This document shows, piece after piece, positions 24,648 to 35,965 of a stretch of DNA of 64,000 bases; the stretch's first letter is position 1; the number at the start of each line of letters is the position of its first letter. The DNA is from Paralvinella palmiformis (lineage: Eukaryota > Annelida > Polychaeta > Terebellida > Alvinellidae), in contig JAODUP010001352.1 of NCBI GenBank assembly GCA_025642065.1, positions 1 to 64,000 of the forward strand. The letters are read 5' to 3'. The translations under genes were made by a program, and so were the position numbers. A model generated the notes under the pieces. That model ran no database searches, was not told where the DNA came from, and worked only from the letters and a program-made list of their open reading frames with translations.

Positions 24648-27600
24648 GTCATTAACAGACCAACTCTGGTCAAAGAAGAAATGTATTTGAAAGAGAAGTT
24701 ATTCTTCAGCAAGTTAGAACTTACCAAATATTGGAGACATTACATCTTATGACAGCTGGTAAGATAATGTTTTGTACAAGTTTAAAGTAATAAATAACAA
24801 GAGAATGGCACTTTGGCTAACAGTAATCATGATAAAAAGTTTAATATAAATATGACTAATTCAACATCAAAAGGACAACTAAATAGCAAAACTGTTGACC
24901 TTTCATTTGCCAATTCAGCAAATCAAGAACACTAATTTTAACTGTGTGATGATTTACATTTATTTTGGTTGTGATGTGATCACTTTTCTGTGGCAGGTTT
25001 TCCTCATCGACTCAGATATAAGGCATTTAATGCAAGATATAGACTTTTACACCCAGATTTAATCCATAACAGAATTAAAACACGAGGAGATAATTGTTAT
25101 GCAGAATCTAAGGTATGTATCTGTGGCCAGGTATGGGGTGATCATAATCGATAGTAATCAACTACACAATCTTAAGTAATCATAATCATAATCGTCATTT
25201 TCAGACGCAATGTAATAGTAATCAATCACATTGTAAGTATAATCGTTATCAATTATTACTTTCATGATTATGAAGGTTTTATACAAGCTTTGAGAAAGCA
25301 ATATTACGCTGTTTCAACCCCATCCCAACCTGGAATGAGTTTATAAACCGTAGTTCTTGTATATGTTATAAGTATCCTATATATTACATAGAACTTACCT
25401 GACTATATGCTAAATGTATATTTCCAAAATACCCAAACAATGTCAATTGTAAGATAATAGATTTAAATGGAATGTTAATGCATTCGTGTGCTTGCGAATA
25501 TGAGTTGTTTATCTATGTGATAAGTCTGTCCATCTATAATCTTGTTGTAAAGGCAGCCAGCCACTGACTCATATGGTGCCAATTACAGTTAGAAAGTTGC
25601 TGGTTTAATTAGTTTTGTTCACTCTTGTGAGCTATAATGCATTGTATTTCTCTGCCCAGTGGGTGAATTGGTTAGATCAACTGGTTGTGTGATGTGATTG
25701 CAATCAATTTAATGTCTTTATACATATCACATCACCAGATCAATAAAATCTACTTCTATAAATCTATCACATTCACGTTTGTGTGAAATACACTCTATTC
25801 ATTATAGTAAACATGATTACTTAAGATGTAATTGTAATCAATTAATGTAGTCATAATCATAATTTTCTGAAGTAATCATATTCGATTACCATGGTCATGT
25901 AATCATCGCCTCATGCCTATCTGTGACTATTAAGCTTTTACATAATGGACTTTACAACAACAGAAATTGTTTTAGCTAAAACATTGGTGACATCCATTTT
26001 ATCTCACTCGATTTCAGCAAATCCTAGAGTTATTAGCTACACTCGATGATCAGCCTCAAATCAACACACAGTGGGCTCTGGGAAAGAAGAACATCTTCCT
26101 CAGGTATGCTTGCTACTGTTAAGTTGATTACTTTTGAGACATATTTTATTTATTTGTTAATATGTACGTATTATATAATCACATTTAGTATTAATTAACT
26201 GATTTAGTATTAATATGATGAGTGCATATTCACATAGCACTAAAATGGTATTCAAATTTGGGAAAGTTCATAGTCCGAGCTACTTGGGACACAAATACAT
26301 GAACCATCCAGTTTAGGATCATTAACTGAGCCAGGGAAATGATTAGAGCATCATATGTTTAAAGCTTAAATTTAAACTAAAGATTGTTGAATTGATCTTG
26401 TCACTTCTGTAGGAGTTAGTCATTTATTAGGATTTATTGACACATTGGCACCGAAAGATCATTTAGTGTCACCTCCATTTTAATTACCTCTTATTATGCG
26501 GAGAAAGATGCTCTGGGACAAATTTAGGTCCCAAAAGTAGATAAGAATTCAACTCGTTGTGCAAGAACTTATTTTCATGGACAATTTTATTTCATTATAC
26601 TAGATTCTTATAATAATACTACGACATTTATTCAGTTTGGATTCAGTCAAATATTCTCTGACACCCCATAAACATATATAATAACCTTGGAGTAAAAAAA
26701 TGTAGTTGAATAGAAAAAGAATCATCCATAAATTATTAAAATTTAATTATTTTAATAGAACATCAAAGGCAATTACTGTATTTATTACATAACTACCTAT
26801 GGAGAGCCGATTCTACAGCCAATCACAGTATTAGATATATATATATATATATATATATGTGTGTATATATATATAGAGAGAGAGAGTGTGTGTATTATTA
26901 TTTCTCAGTGACCTGTTATATTGGTTTTATGATAGTTCTAATGGAAATATTGAGGCTCAAACCTACGATCTCCAAATAAATATCTATGCCTGTTAGATTT
27001 ACATGTAAACGTTTGACAAAACTTCAGCTCTGTGAATTAAGTTGATAAAAAGTACAACCAGATTTAATTTATCTTGTTGCCAATTACAATGGCTGTTGTA
27101 CAAGTTAATTATATTTATTTATATTCAAGTTTATGTTACTTGACTGTTGTTCCCATAATTATTGTATTATGAAAATTCTAATTCACAAACAACAAAGGTA
27201 TGTCAGAGTCCTTAGAGTATTTATACAATCAGGCGACAGAGTACTGTATATCATTAAATAAGACTTAATATTCTAGCTTGTGGTTCCAGTGCTACAGTGG
27301 CACAGTGGTTAGTGCACTGTCCTGCAAACCTCCTGATTGTGGGTTCGAATATGACTCACACCTGTGTTTGTAGGATGTTTCCCTAGGGAGTCGCCACTCA
27401 GCCATATGTCCCAGGTATGACCAGAGTGCTGAGGCTAAATACGTCAAATAAAATAAAATCAACCTTAACGGCTAAAACATGTTTCCTCAATTCTCAGTGA
27501 AAGCATGTTACAGTTGTTGGAGAGATTTCGTGAAGAGAAACGTTGTCAATGTGCAACAAAAATACAAGCAGCATGGAGATGTCACAGATATGTCAAAGCG

Positions 27601-30600
27601 TGGCCTGTATTGAAACGCCAACTACAGCTTCTGAAACGTCATAGTTCTCGTGGCTCAAGGAAACTAGCTAGTGTTCAACCAAGGTATGATGTGTGTGTGT
27701 GTCTGTGTGTAATGACAACTACAAATGTGATCAAGGCTATTTACTGTCAGTTCAAAATATTCTCTTTCAGATGCTTTAAATAATATGATTCGTTGTTAAT
27801 GACAAAAGCACACAGATAAACTGGTTATGTTTTTTCTTGGCATTATTTAGAAGTAGAACACTTTCTGCTGGAAATCTGCAGTTTACCGTCTCACCAGAGA
27901 AGAGAGCACTGAGAAACTCGTTTACTGATCTCCGATTTGAGCAGGTATTATGTGTGCTTGTGTGTGTGTACATACACGTGCAAATTTTATGTCATCTCAG
28001 GAATCAATAAAGTAACTGACTTAAAAATAAAAACGTTTTAAATGGCTTGGATTGAGAAGGTGTTTTTTTAATGTGTCAGAACAAACCTCCTGATGTTCCA
28101 ATGAGAAGAAGATATACCATACAAGGTAACAGGAAGATATCATATCCACAGATGAGGGTCATGAGAGAAAACTACAGTGGTATGTTGCTTCTTTTTATTA
28201 CTGTGTGTGTGTGTGTGTGCAGATAAAAGGGCATTGGTACAGAAAAACGTAAATTATGAACACAGACTTTAATCTAGGGAATGAACACAGAGCAGAAACT
28301 TTCATACTGACATGCACAATGTTTCATCGGTACTTATTCATATACAGTCAGAATCCGGATAAACAAGAATGTCGGAATATCTAGTCTGACACTGACATAC
28401 CGGTAGTCTGTGTCATATATTTTTAAATCATAGAGATATACCTCTGTATTTAAACAATATTCAATAACCATTCACAAGATACGAAATGGCATTGAAGCCA
28501 TTGATAATTTTGATGTTTGTTAATTATAGACACTATAAAGAAATACTCGTGTCAATCCATCAGATTAACTCCTGATCTGCTCATTGGAAAGATCACACAT
28601 TTGTGTTTGTAATTAGCCATGAATCATTATGATTGGCTATTAGATAGCCACAGGCATTGGAAGCATCGTGTGTATAGTCGAGGATGATTGTAATTGGTTA
28701 CGATATAGCAATTATCGCAGGTGGGTGGGTTAATTAACCATTACTGACAACATGTTGGTGTGATTTGCATGACTGAACCAGCGGAAATATTTGGCAACAT
28801 TGTCGTGTTGTCGGATTATCGAGGTCAATTTACATTGAAATGTCACATTCTGTTGGCGAAATGAAGTGTCCGAATGTGGAATACGATTTTGTCGGATTAA
28901 AGTAATTTATAATCGAGCTAAATCTGTCTCAGGTAATAATGTGTTGGGTGGTGGAATTATCAGATAAACCATGTCCGGATTAACAGATTATGACTGTAGT
29001 ACCTTATTGATCAATATAAGTTGCACTTAAGTACTTTTTACACTATAAGTGGGCTATAAGAGCAATAGAAAATATTTTCTAAATAAGTGTACCACAGCCA
29101 TGCTCCATATTTGATAGACTAAAAACAACTGACCTAAATTATTTCTTGCCTCATGGGATGTGCTTAGAACAGAACTAGATTTGCACCATCCTATCTGGTT
29201 CATACCATTGCACAAGATCTCAAGATACAGTGATAAATTTTCTTTTGGTATTTTAGAAGCATGAATGCACAAACAGCTGGGACAAAACTAGTGTTATGTT
29301 TGCTGTTGTGTGAGTACATACAGGTGGTTTATCACAAGAAATAGAGGGATGTAGTGAGGCATTCACATTTTTCCTTATTTTATAACAAGTTTACTTGCTT
29401 TCCCAACCAATGGCATCATAAAGAAAACTCATACAGATTTTCAGTTTTCTTCACATGCTATTGAATGAAAACAGAATAAATTCAATCTTATTTTGCTTCA
29501 ACTTCAGCTCGCTGCATTTCTGCCAAGTGCTGACAATAGTAAAACAGATTTCAAATGAACATATCTAATGCAGCCGTTTCCTGGCTTTAAATTCATATAT
29601 AATAGTTAATGCTGCATGACACTAGACAATTATACTAGTTATAACAGGTTGAACCCCAAATCAATCTCTGTAATACATCAAAGTGAAGATGTAAATAGTA
29701 AGCAGTTCTTAGTAATTCAGAACACTCGAGTTCTGTTAGTGTACATTATGAATTTACAATGTGTAAATGTCTTCCTCTATATCAAGATTAAGACAGTATA
29801 TCTATATATGTGATGACATAAAAGCCCAAACAGTACATTATAAGTCATTATGTTTTATTTCAACATTTTCAACATTAAACAATTATTTATCGTGTTCGTT
29901 TGACTAAATGTTTTATTAAGAGGCAAGCACCATGTACACAGGAATAGATATGTAATATAACACCTGATACTGATGATGATCTTGTATGATGATGATGAAA
30001 ATACTGATGATAATCTTGGAATGAAGGCAAACAATCCTCATTGCTTGATGAAAAGAGTCTGAATGGTGAAACGTGTCTGCATATCGGGATATATATATAT
30101 ATATATACTATACAGCCATGTGAGAAACTTTAAAACATATGTCCAGAAGGTTCTGTACTTGTATGAATGTTTTATCACAGAATACAAGCCCTCAGTTCAT
30201 GAATTTGTATAAAGTTATAACATGATAGTTATAAAATATATGTGAAGTCCCTATCTGTTTTTGTCCATAATTCTCATATCATTGTTATATCATACTACCA
30301 GAGCCAGGAAGGTTCAGTTTGTCTGAAGGTCAAGAAGTAAAGGTATTAGGAGCTTCAAAGAGGAAAGGTTATCTCGATGTTGAGTACAACAACATGGTCA
30401 TTATGGTGCCATTCCAACTGACTGAGTTACTAGTAAGTGTTTGATATTGTGAAATTGAGTTATCTACAAATTGATTTGTAAAGATGAGGGTCATGACCTA
30501 ATTACTGATTAAGAGACAAAAAAGTAGGATTGAGAAGTACTGGTAGTAAATTAAATAATATGTATTATTTATTTTTCAGACAAAGAAAAACCAGGTTGTA

Positions 30601-30612
30601 GCAAATGTATAA
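8512..30612 (+). CDS. Unconventional myosin, class XIX-like motor with one IQ motif and C-terminal SH3-like domain (24 exons, 977 aa)
   Basis: Actin-based motor. Exons: 8512-8674, 11268-11404, 11632-11798, 12323-12494, 13093-13167, 14587-14671, 14815-14924, 15055-15181, 16226-16344, 16577-16697, 17375-17535, 18735-18908, 23161-23264, 23390-23586, 24028-24100, 24237-24339, 24659-24758, 24997-25112, 26018-26103, 27498-27683, 27851-27944, 28080-28179, 30302-30432, 30580-30612. All junctions are GT/AG and phases join without a frameshift. The motor spans about residues 70-790: P-loop GHSGSGKT at 157-164, switch I NSSR at 209-212, switch II DMFGFE at 471-476, a relay segment beginning [10 protein letters not shown] at 480, PHFIRC near 690. 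An IQ motif (ATKIQAAWR) lies near 816, then a basic Ser/Arg linker, then an SH3-like fold at 925-967. The start ATG (8512, or ATG at 8515) follows an in-frame TGA at 8494. Short N-terminus, LQARFY and [12 protein letters not shown] segments resemble MYO19, but the tail does not. Exon model is strong; class assignment is tentative. Confidence 0.9.
11632..12494 (+). other. Myosin exons 3-4: nucleotide-binding P-loop and switch I region
   Basis: Exon 3 (11632-11798) continues exon 2 in phase 0 as [12 protein letters not shown], the counterpart of the myosin segment usually reading Y-x-G-D-I-L-x-x-x-N-P. It ends QAIVLS, split across the intron, directly before GHSGSGKT in exon 4 (12323-12494). 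Conventional myosins have GESGAGKT, so Glu and Ala are replaced by His and Ser while the Lys-Thr pair is kept. Exon 4 ends in QNSSRM and exon 5 begins SYF; the usual switch I is NxNSSRFGK, so the Phe-Gly-Lys part is changed. Confidence 0.85.
12600..12842. repeat. (GT)n and (TCTG)n microsatellites in myosin intron 4
   Basis: GT repeat at about 12610-12635 and a TCTG/TATG tetranucleotide array at about 12770-12842. Confidence 0.85.
13325..13465 (+). repeat. SINE-like tRNA-derived fragment in myosin intron 5
   Basis: The order ATGGTGCAGTAGAGAG, GCTGCATTAGCCACC, GAGTTTGAATCC and CACCTGTGGCCATGTGAC recalls family B, but the copy is diverged. Confidence 0.4.
15880..16060 (+). repeat. SINE family B copy in myosin intron 8
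   Basis: It has CTGCAAACTTCCAGATTGG, GGTTCAAATCTGGCTC (B-box), TTGTGGGATTTGTTTCG, TCAGTCATATGTCCCGGG and an AACAACAACA tail. These blocks align in order with 27288-27450. An unrelated tRNA-like stretch at 15780-15870 precedes it. Confidence 0.55.
18920..18961. repeat. (AT)n microsatellite just after myosin exon 12 donor
   Basis: The TA run starts about 11 bases past the exon 12 donor (GTAAAA at 18909). Confidence 0.9.
20497..22520 (-). mobile_element. CR1/L2-type LINE, 5'-truncated and internally deleted, in myosin intron 12
   Basis: The element runs opposite to the myosin. From 22520 downward come an endonuclease N-terminal part ([16 protein letters not shown], then [11 protein letters not shown]), then directly reverse-transcriptase N-terminal sequence ([19 protein letters not shown]), so the EN C-terminal part and the linker are missing. 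RT continues at 21781-21443 ([16 protein letters not shown]) and, after a frameshift, at 21602-21054 with the catalytic [11 protein letters not shown]. The C-terminal end is at 20884-20636 ([19 protein letters not shown]). The 3' end at about 20497-20560 has GGCGC...GCGC followed by AT-rich trinucleotide repeats, as in CR1/L2-type LINEs. It cannot be active. Confidence 0.88.
24581..24646. repeat. (AT)n microsatellite abutting myosin exon 17
   Basis: Two AT runs joined by ACATACATAC end only about 12 bases before the exon 17 start at 24659, so the repeat replaces most of the polypyrimidine tract region. Confidence 0.9.
25128..25919 (+). mobile_element. hAT-like non-autonomous DNA element (about 790 bp) in myosin intron 18
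   Basis: The left end is CAGGTATGGGGTGAT; the right end, reverse-complemented, is TAGGCATGAGGCGAT, giving imperfect terminal inverted repeats. Beyond these both arms carry many GTAATCATAATC-type motifs. The flanks are TCTGTGGC (25120-25127) and TCTGTGAC (25920-25927), an 8-bp target-site duplication with one mismatch, as expected of hAT elements. No transposase frame is present. The insertion begins only 15 bases after the exon 18 donor. Confidence 0.7.
27288..27450 (+). repeat. SINE family B copy in myosin intron 19
   Basis: It has CACAGTGGTTAGTGCACTG (A-box), GTGGGTTCGAATATGAC (B-box), GTAGGATGTTTCCCTAGG, CAGCCATATGTCCCAGG and TGACCAGAGTGCTGAGGC. It ends about 50 bases before exon 20. Confidence 0.6.
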
Positions 30613-30752
30613 CAAAAGATAGCCGTGCATGGATGGACACACTCATACACATGCACTGTGTGTGCATAAAGACGGACAATATCATGATCCATGGTGCTTC
30701 AACTAGTTAAACCTTTATATTGACTGATAGCAGTTGCTGTCTGAATTCAGAA

Positions 30753-30758
30753 AATAAA
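30753..30758 (+). terminator. Putative polyadenylation signal of the myosin gene
   Basis: A canonical AATAAA lies about 140 bases after the TAA at 30610-30612, at a plausible distance for a short 3' UTR. No cleavage site can be placed without transcripts. Confidence 0.55.
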
Positions 30759-30779
30759 TTTGTTTCAATTTGAAAACTC

Positions 30780-33700
30780 TCAACCATCTTCTGTTCACTA
30801 TCTCATTTATCTATTGTTTAACCACCAATACTGAGCATAGTAAAAAGGGAACATTTTTAAAACTGGTATAAAAAAATTGGATCAAAGTATATGGAAATTT
30901 GCCAGAACATTTTATCTATTTTAGTCAAACATATAAACATAATATCTCCAACACAATATGACTATTTATTATTAGACAATGATTAGAATTTAAGACTTAC
31001 AAAATCTGGCATCGTATACCCGTTGTAGGTGCCGTTTTCAATGTTAAGTTAGTTGCACGTTTCCTACAGGGATTTTTGGTGCAAGACTATTTGCATCGTG
31101 CTACATGCGTTGTAGGGCACAGTTCTGGTACTCCTGGAAAACAATTCTGGTTGAAATAATGTAACTTTTTGTTGAATGTTGACACCGTAAACACATAACA
31201 TACAGCAAGACGAATGAGAAGAATGAACACAACCAACACGGTTCAGAAAATTCCGTGTCCCTATTACGGTGGTAAAATACATTAAATTGATCAATTTTTA
31301 GTATTACTTTTCTCGTGTGGTGCCTTCGGTCTTATGACTCTTTTTTCTCAGTCTTGTGACTTGAGCCCATTAATGTCAAGGACACAAACACAATGCCTAA
31401 TCTATTTACGGAATCACCACATAGTATATGTGAATCATAATTTCTATTTGGATTCTGCATTAACATCCCTTGTATGAAGCTCCACCAATACTGACACCAA
31501 AATCAGACACATCAATAACTAATAAAAACCATAGATTTGTGTGGACGAAAGGAAAATATTCATGTTTAATTATCCTTTTATATGGAAATATACTAGTTTT
31601 TAGATAAGTGGATAATCAAGAATAGAAGCGGAATGGCTCATTAAGGCTGATTTGAAGCACACTAACTAAGGGGGGAGAACTTGAAAAAATGGCAAACAAA
31701 GGATATAGCATAGGACAGAACTAAACAGTGGTCTAATTACCAGTCGTGACCTTTGTAATGCTTCGTAGATAATTGATGAATAATCTAGTGATCAGTGCTT
31801 TTCCCCATGTGAAAGCAATACTGTTGGTTATAAAATCAGTTAGCTTGTAAAACTGATGTTTCTGAAGTGTTTGTAGATCAGTTTGCATAAAAACAACAAA
31901 GCCACCACAAGACAATCATTTTTAACACGATTTCTGATTGGTTCAATATAAGGTGACCATAACATTATCAGCTAATTACACACATCCCCAAACTGAAGAT
32001 TTTTAGACCCATGCACTCTCATCATATTGTTATGGGAAATGACAGCAGATTTGTTTTTCAGTGTTAAGAGTTTTTAACTAAGCGTCTACCTGAAGAGTCT
32101 AAGAAGCAGTCGTGGGGTGATTACCAGACCAAGGTAATCAATTAGGATTACTTCAGAATTCAATTATCATGACTACAATGTATATAGCACAGGTATTTAC
32201 AAAGATAACTAAGATTAATGCAAAAATAGAGAATCATCAATTTCAACTCAACATTATCACCAGCTTAATCCCTCGCGTCAGCTATGTCAAATAGTAGTTA
32301 AACATACAGCAGTGAAGTCATTCCCCATTGACTATATCATTGATTGCAATCACATCATACAACTAGACGATTTAATCAATCTACCCACTTCTCAGAGAAA
32401 TACAATCCATTATAGCACACAACCGTGAACCTCATTAATTAAACCACCATATGAACCAGTGGCTGGATAGCTGCCTTTACAAGATCACAGCTGGACAGAT
32501 TTATAATACAAATAAACAACCCATAGTCACAAACACAATAATAATATTCCATTTAAATCCATTATCTTACATTTGGCATTGTTTGAATATTTAGCAACAA
32601 GATGCATAATGTATGGCGTGACTATAACCAGGTATGTTTTATGTAATATATAGGATAATTATAATATATACAAGAAATACAGTATTATATGGTTTCAACC
32701 TTATCCTAGCCTGGAGTGAGTTTATAAAAGATGATTTGGCACATTATAAAATGGTAAATAATCGAAAACCTTGTGTAATTGTGAAAGTAATCACTGATTA
32801 AATTTACAACGTAATTGATTATGGGAATAACTCCAAAGATCAGCCTATCCGTAATGGTAATCCGCACAGATTAAATATAAAACAAACAAATCTTTTTGGA
32901 TCTATTTTATATTTGACTTCATAAATAATGTGACAAACTTTGTAAATGTTAATGTACCACATACAAATGACGTAAATGATAAATACTTTATTTAATAATC
33001 TAGGATTCGTTTGAAACATCAAAATCAGCTTTAAAAGAAAAATGTTCACAAAAACAAGCTTTTACACACCATAGCATTCTAAAACATAACTTAAAAACAT
33101 TCACTGGGGCTCCAATCTCAAACATTTGTTTCTGTATGTGCGTGTGTGTGGAGGGAGGGGGGGGGGGATTACAATGCAATCCCCTAGCTATAAATTTCAA
33201 CTTGTGATGCAAGCCTCACTGGGCCACTAATGTTTTGGAGGAGACTATCACTTTGTTGCTTATGGTATTTCTGACCCTGTATTTAGTAAACCATAACAAA
33301 GCACTTTACTTGTGCTACAGACATAATAACAGAAACACTCAAATTTAAGTTAACTACTGATCTTAGAGAGTGGGCAAGTAGATCTTAATGACATATCAGT
33401 ATAAAATAGTAATATAGTGTCACCTTCTTATAGTCAACATCCACAACAACTCTAACCTGAACATAAAGGTGGCTATCCTCTCAGCAAGGTAGGACAACTG
33501 AATATTTGTAATTAAGTCCAAAGCAAGCATTATAAATTACTCCAAAACATAAGCTGTTCTTCTTGAGGTATTGAAAAACCTAGAAGACATCACTTCTGAC
33601 AGAAGCTGCAAACTCTTTTAGCCACAGAAAAACACATATAACCAGTGCCTAGACTTAATAAAATCACTCATTCACTCACTCACCAACTAATTCTGTTCAA

Positions 33701-33911
33701 AGTAAACTTGTTCACGAAACTTAACAACTTGACATATTAGTAAAGAATCTTTGTTGGCTACCTTTTACACCATAAATAATTAAGCACAAGTCATCAAATA
33801 TGCTGTATTTGTTTACAAAATGACAAGCCAACACATAAAGTTATCGAGATACATAGTTTGTAACTTCTCAGTAGCATAGCCAGCCCAAAACAGTAGATAG
33901 TTGTTATTCTA
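30780..33911. other. Intergenic region between the convergent myosin and ASB genes
   Basis: AT-rich, with the inverted hAT-like copy at 32107-32825 and a poly-G run near 33160. The ASB 3' UTR must lie at its right end; the nearest AATAAA on that strand that I found is at 32993-32988. No coding sequence recognised. Confidence 0.5.
32107..32825 (-). mobile_element. Second, inverted copy of the hAT-like element
   Basis: Reverse-complemented, this stretch follows the 25128-25919 element for most of its length: AAACC-type hinge, GAGTTTATAAA, CCATTTAAATC, CCACTGGTTCATATGG and the GATTGCAATCACATCA region all recur in the same order. One terminal repeat is visible (CAGTCGTGGGGTGATTAC at 32107); the other end is decayed and I found no clear target-site duplication. 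Confidence 0.6.
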
Positions 33912-35090
33912 CTAATGCTCAGCAGAATCACCGACTCTGAGGTAGTGGCGCAGTTGAGGGGGGAGAGGGAGTCTATGAGTTTTGGTGTTCTTTTCTGGTC
34001 CAAGCTGCTGTCTGATGCTTATTTTGCAAAGTTCTTTTAACTCGCGTGGATTGGCTGCAAGATAAGTCAACTCGCATAGCCATTGGTGTTCACCATCACT
34101 GGAATCCGCCTTCACTGGAACGGGGAAATTTCTCAGCCAAGTGTTGCTGTTCACATGGCAGCCAGCATCAATGAGAAGTCTCACGAAGTCTGACCACATC
34201 CTCAGTGCTGCGATGCAAATGGCTGATTGGCCGGCATAGTTTGTAGCATTCACATCAGATCCCATGTCAATCAGATACCGACATGCCTCATAGCGATTCC
34301 TCCACACGGCATCGAATAATGGGGTATTTCCCTTCATGTCTCTTGCCTCAAGATCTGCTTTTGAACAGAGCAGCTTCTCCATTATTGAGACATTGCCAGG
34401 ACTAACGGCTATGTGCAGCGGAGTTTCTTCCAGTGTTGTTCTTTTATTCACAACAGCACCAGAGCTGAGGTAGAGTTCCAGAACACTTACGTGTCCATAA
34501 CAGGCTGCAGCATGCAGCGGCGTCCAACCATCACGATCGGCGCGATTGATTTCAGCTCCTTCTGACAGCAGATACTTGCACATTAACCACTGGCCTAAAC
34601 ATGTAGCTGCGTGCAGTGCCGTGAATCCGTCATTCTGTACCACATTGATTGCAGCACCATGCTGTATCAGGTACTCCGCAACTGGTAATCTGCCCTCTGT
34701 AGCTGCCCAGTGTAATGGCGTTCTCCTCTCATCATCGACGCAGTTAATGTCTACACCTCGTTCTATCAACAGCTCTACCACAGGCAGGTGTCCCTTTGCA
34801 GAAGCATGGTGGACTGGCTTACGGTGCCACATCACATCAGTTGAGTCCCTCACACTTGGCATACAACCCGCATCCAACAGCATCCTCACAATATCGAGGT
34901 GACCTTCCTTCGCTGCTAGACAGATGGCATCGGCATATCTGTCCATGTGGTCACACAGAGGCTGTGTCATCAGTATATCACTCACTTCCATTTTGTCACC
35001 ATCCTCTACAGCATGCATCAGTTCCAGATTATCTGGATCAACATTACTCATTTGATCCATGTATCTGTCAAACTGTGGTACAAATCTGAA
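33912..35090 (-). CDS. Ankyrin repeat and SOCS box (ASB) family protein, large terminal exon, 5' end uncertain
   Basis: Likely substrate adaptor of a Cullin-5/Elongin BC ubiquitin ligase, which is the known role of ASB proteins. The open frame has about nine ankyrin repeats in its first 315 or so residues, with classical cores such as RTPLHWAATEGRLPVAEYL and WTPLHAAACYGHVSVLELYL. A C-terminal SOCS box follows: a BC-box-like ELKELCKISIRQQLG segment, then LPLPPQLRHYL, and the protein ends shortly after with TAG at 33912-33914. There is no ATG at the top of the frame. Instead a TTTTGCAG acceptor-like site sits just before codon TTC at 35090, so an upstream coding exon probably exists that I could not identify. 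If translation starts inside this exon, the first ATG is at 35060-35058 and the protein has 382 aa. The ASB subfamily is not assigned. Confidence 0.88.
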   Translation of the reverse strand, partial: FRFVPQFDRYMDQMSNVDPDNLELMHAVEDGDKMEVSDILMTQPLCDHMDRYADAICLAAKEGHLDIVRMLLDAGCMPSVRDSTDVMWHRKPVHHASAKGHLPVVELLIERGVDINCVDDERRTPLHWAATEGRLPVAEYLIQHGAAINVVQNDGFTALHAATCLGQWLMCKYLLSEGAEINRADRDGWTPLHAAACYGHVSVLELYLSSGAVVNKRTTLEETPLHIAVSPGNVSIMEKLLCSKADLEARDMKGNTPLFDAVWRNRYEACRYLIDMGSDVNATNYAGQSAICIAALRMWSDFVRLLIDAGCHVNSNTWLRNFPVPVKADSSDGEHQWLCELTYLAANPRELKELCKISIRQQLGPEKNTKTHRLPLPPQLRHYLRVGDSAEH

Positions 35091-35835
35091 CTGCAAAACT
35101 AGTAATTACAATTTAGAAAAGCAAGGACAACATTAAGTATATTACAAATTTTAGTTATTATATTTACAGTAGAAACACAGCAGGGTTTGTTATGACAACA
35201 TCATTAGCATATCCCGAGTATTGAGAAAAGCAGCTAAATTGAAAATATGTCACTAGTAAGTATTATGATTACAATCAAGCATGAAATAAAGCCATAATGG
35301 CAAAAATACTCTTACATGCAATCTTGACAACCATCCTGTTTCGCAACTGGTATGGTTTTAAGAATGTCTATCCATTTAGCAACCATATGGCAATGAAATG
35401 TGGCACTGTTATCTCTAAATTATCCAGCAAAATGACACGTTTTGTAAAAATTAAATTGAATATATATTACATAGACCTCTATATATAGATATATATGTAC
35501 AAATAAATTCGGGAAGCGGACCGATTCAACAACTTCAAAAATATAAAGCTTTCTGAAATTATTTGTTCACATTATATATACATATATAAATACCTACAAA
35601 CACATGCAAAAATAATAAATTCATATTTTACAAAATGGTACATGATCTATCATGATCTGATAGCATGCCGATATTGTGCTGAATCAAGTGGTTGCGAAAC
35701 GGGCCACCCATTTTTCAACCACAAGGCTTGTGGTGCGGTTGCAAAATGCAAAGGTTGCAAAACAGGTCGGTACAATACAACCACCATTCCGGATTCCCAT
35801 TCACGATTCCATTGCTATGTTAGATCTAGAATAGT

Positions 35836-35965
35836 AGAAGGGTGTTTCATCTTTCACTTCGCTTCATTACCTTTGAGGCTTTGAACTGAAGGTCGTTCGA
35901 CCCATTTACTGATTTAGCCTAGGCCCTAGGCCAAAATTCTATATGCCCAAAAATGGCCGTAAAAC
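35836..35965 (+). repeat. SINE family A fragment upstream of the ASB exon
   Basis: It has GGGTGTTTCATCTTTCACTT, CGCTTCATTACCTTTGAG and the GACCCATTTA / TTTAGCCTAGG tail. The tRNA-like head is replaced by unrelated sequence. Confidence 0.5.

Noticed and set aside
34546..35089. Plus-strand frames opposite the ASB exon
   Set aside because: Antisense shadows of the ankyrin repeats, with no domain of their own.
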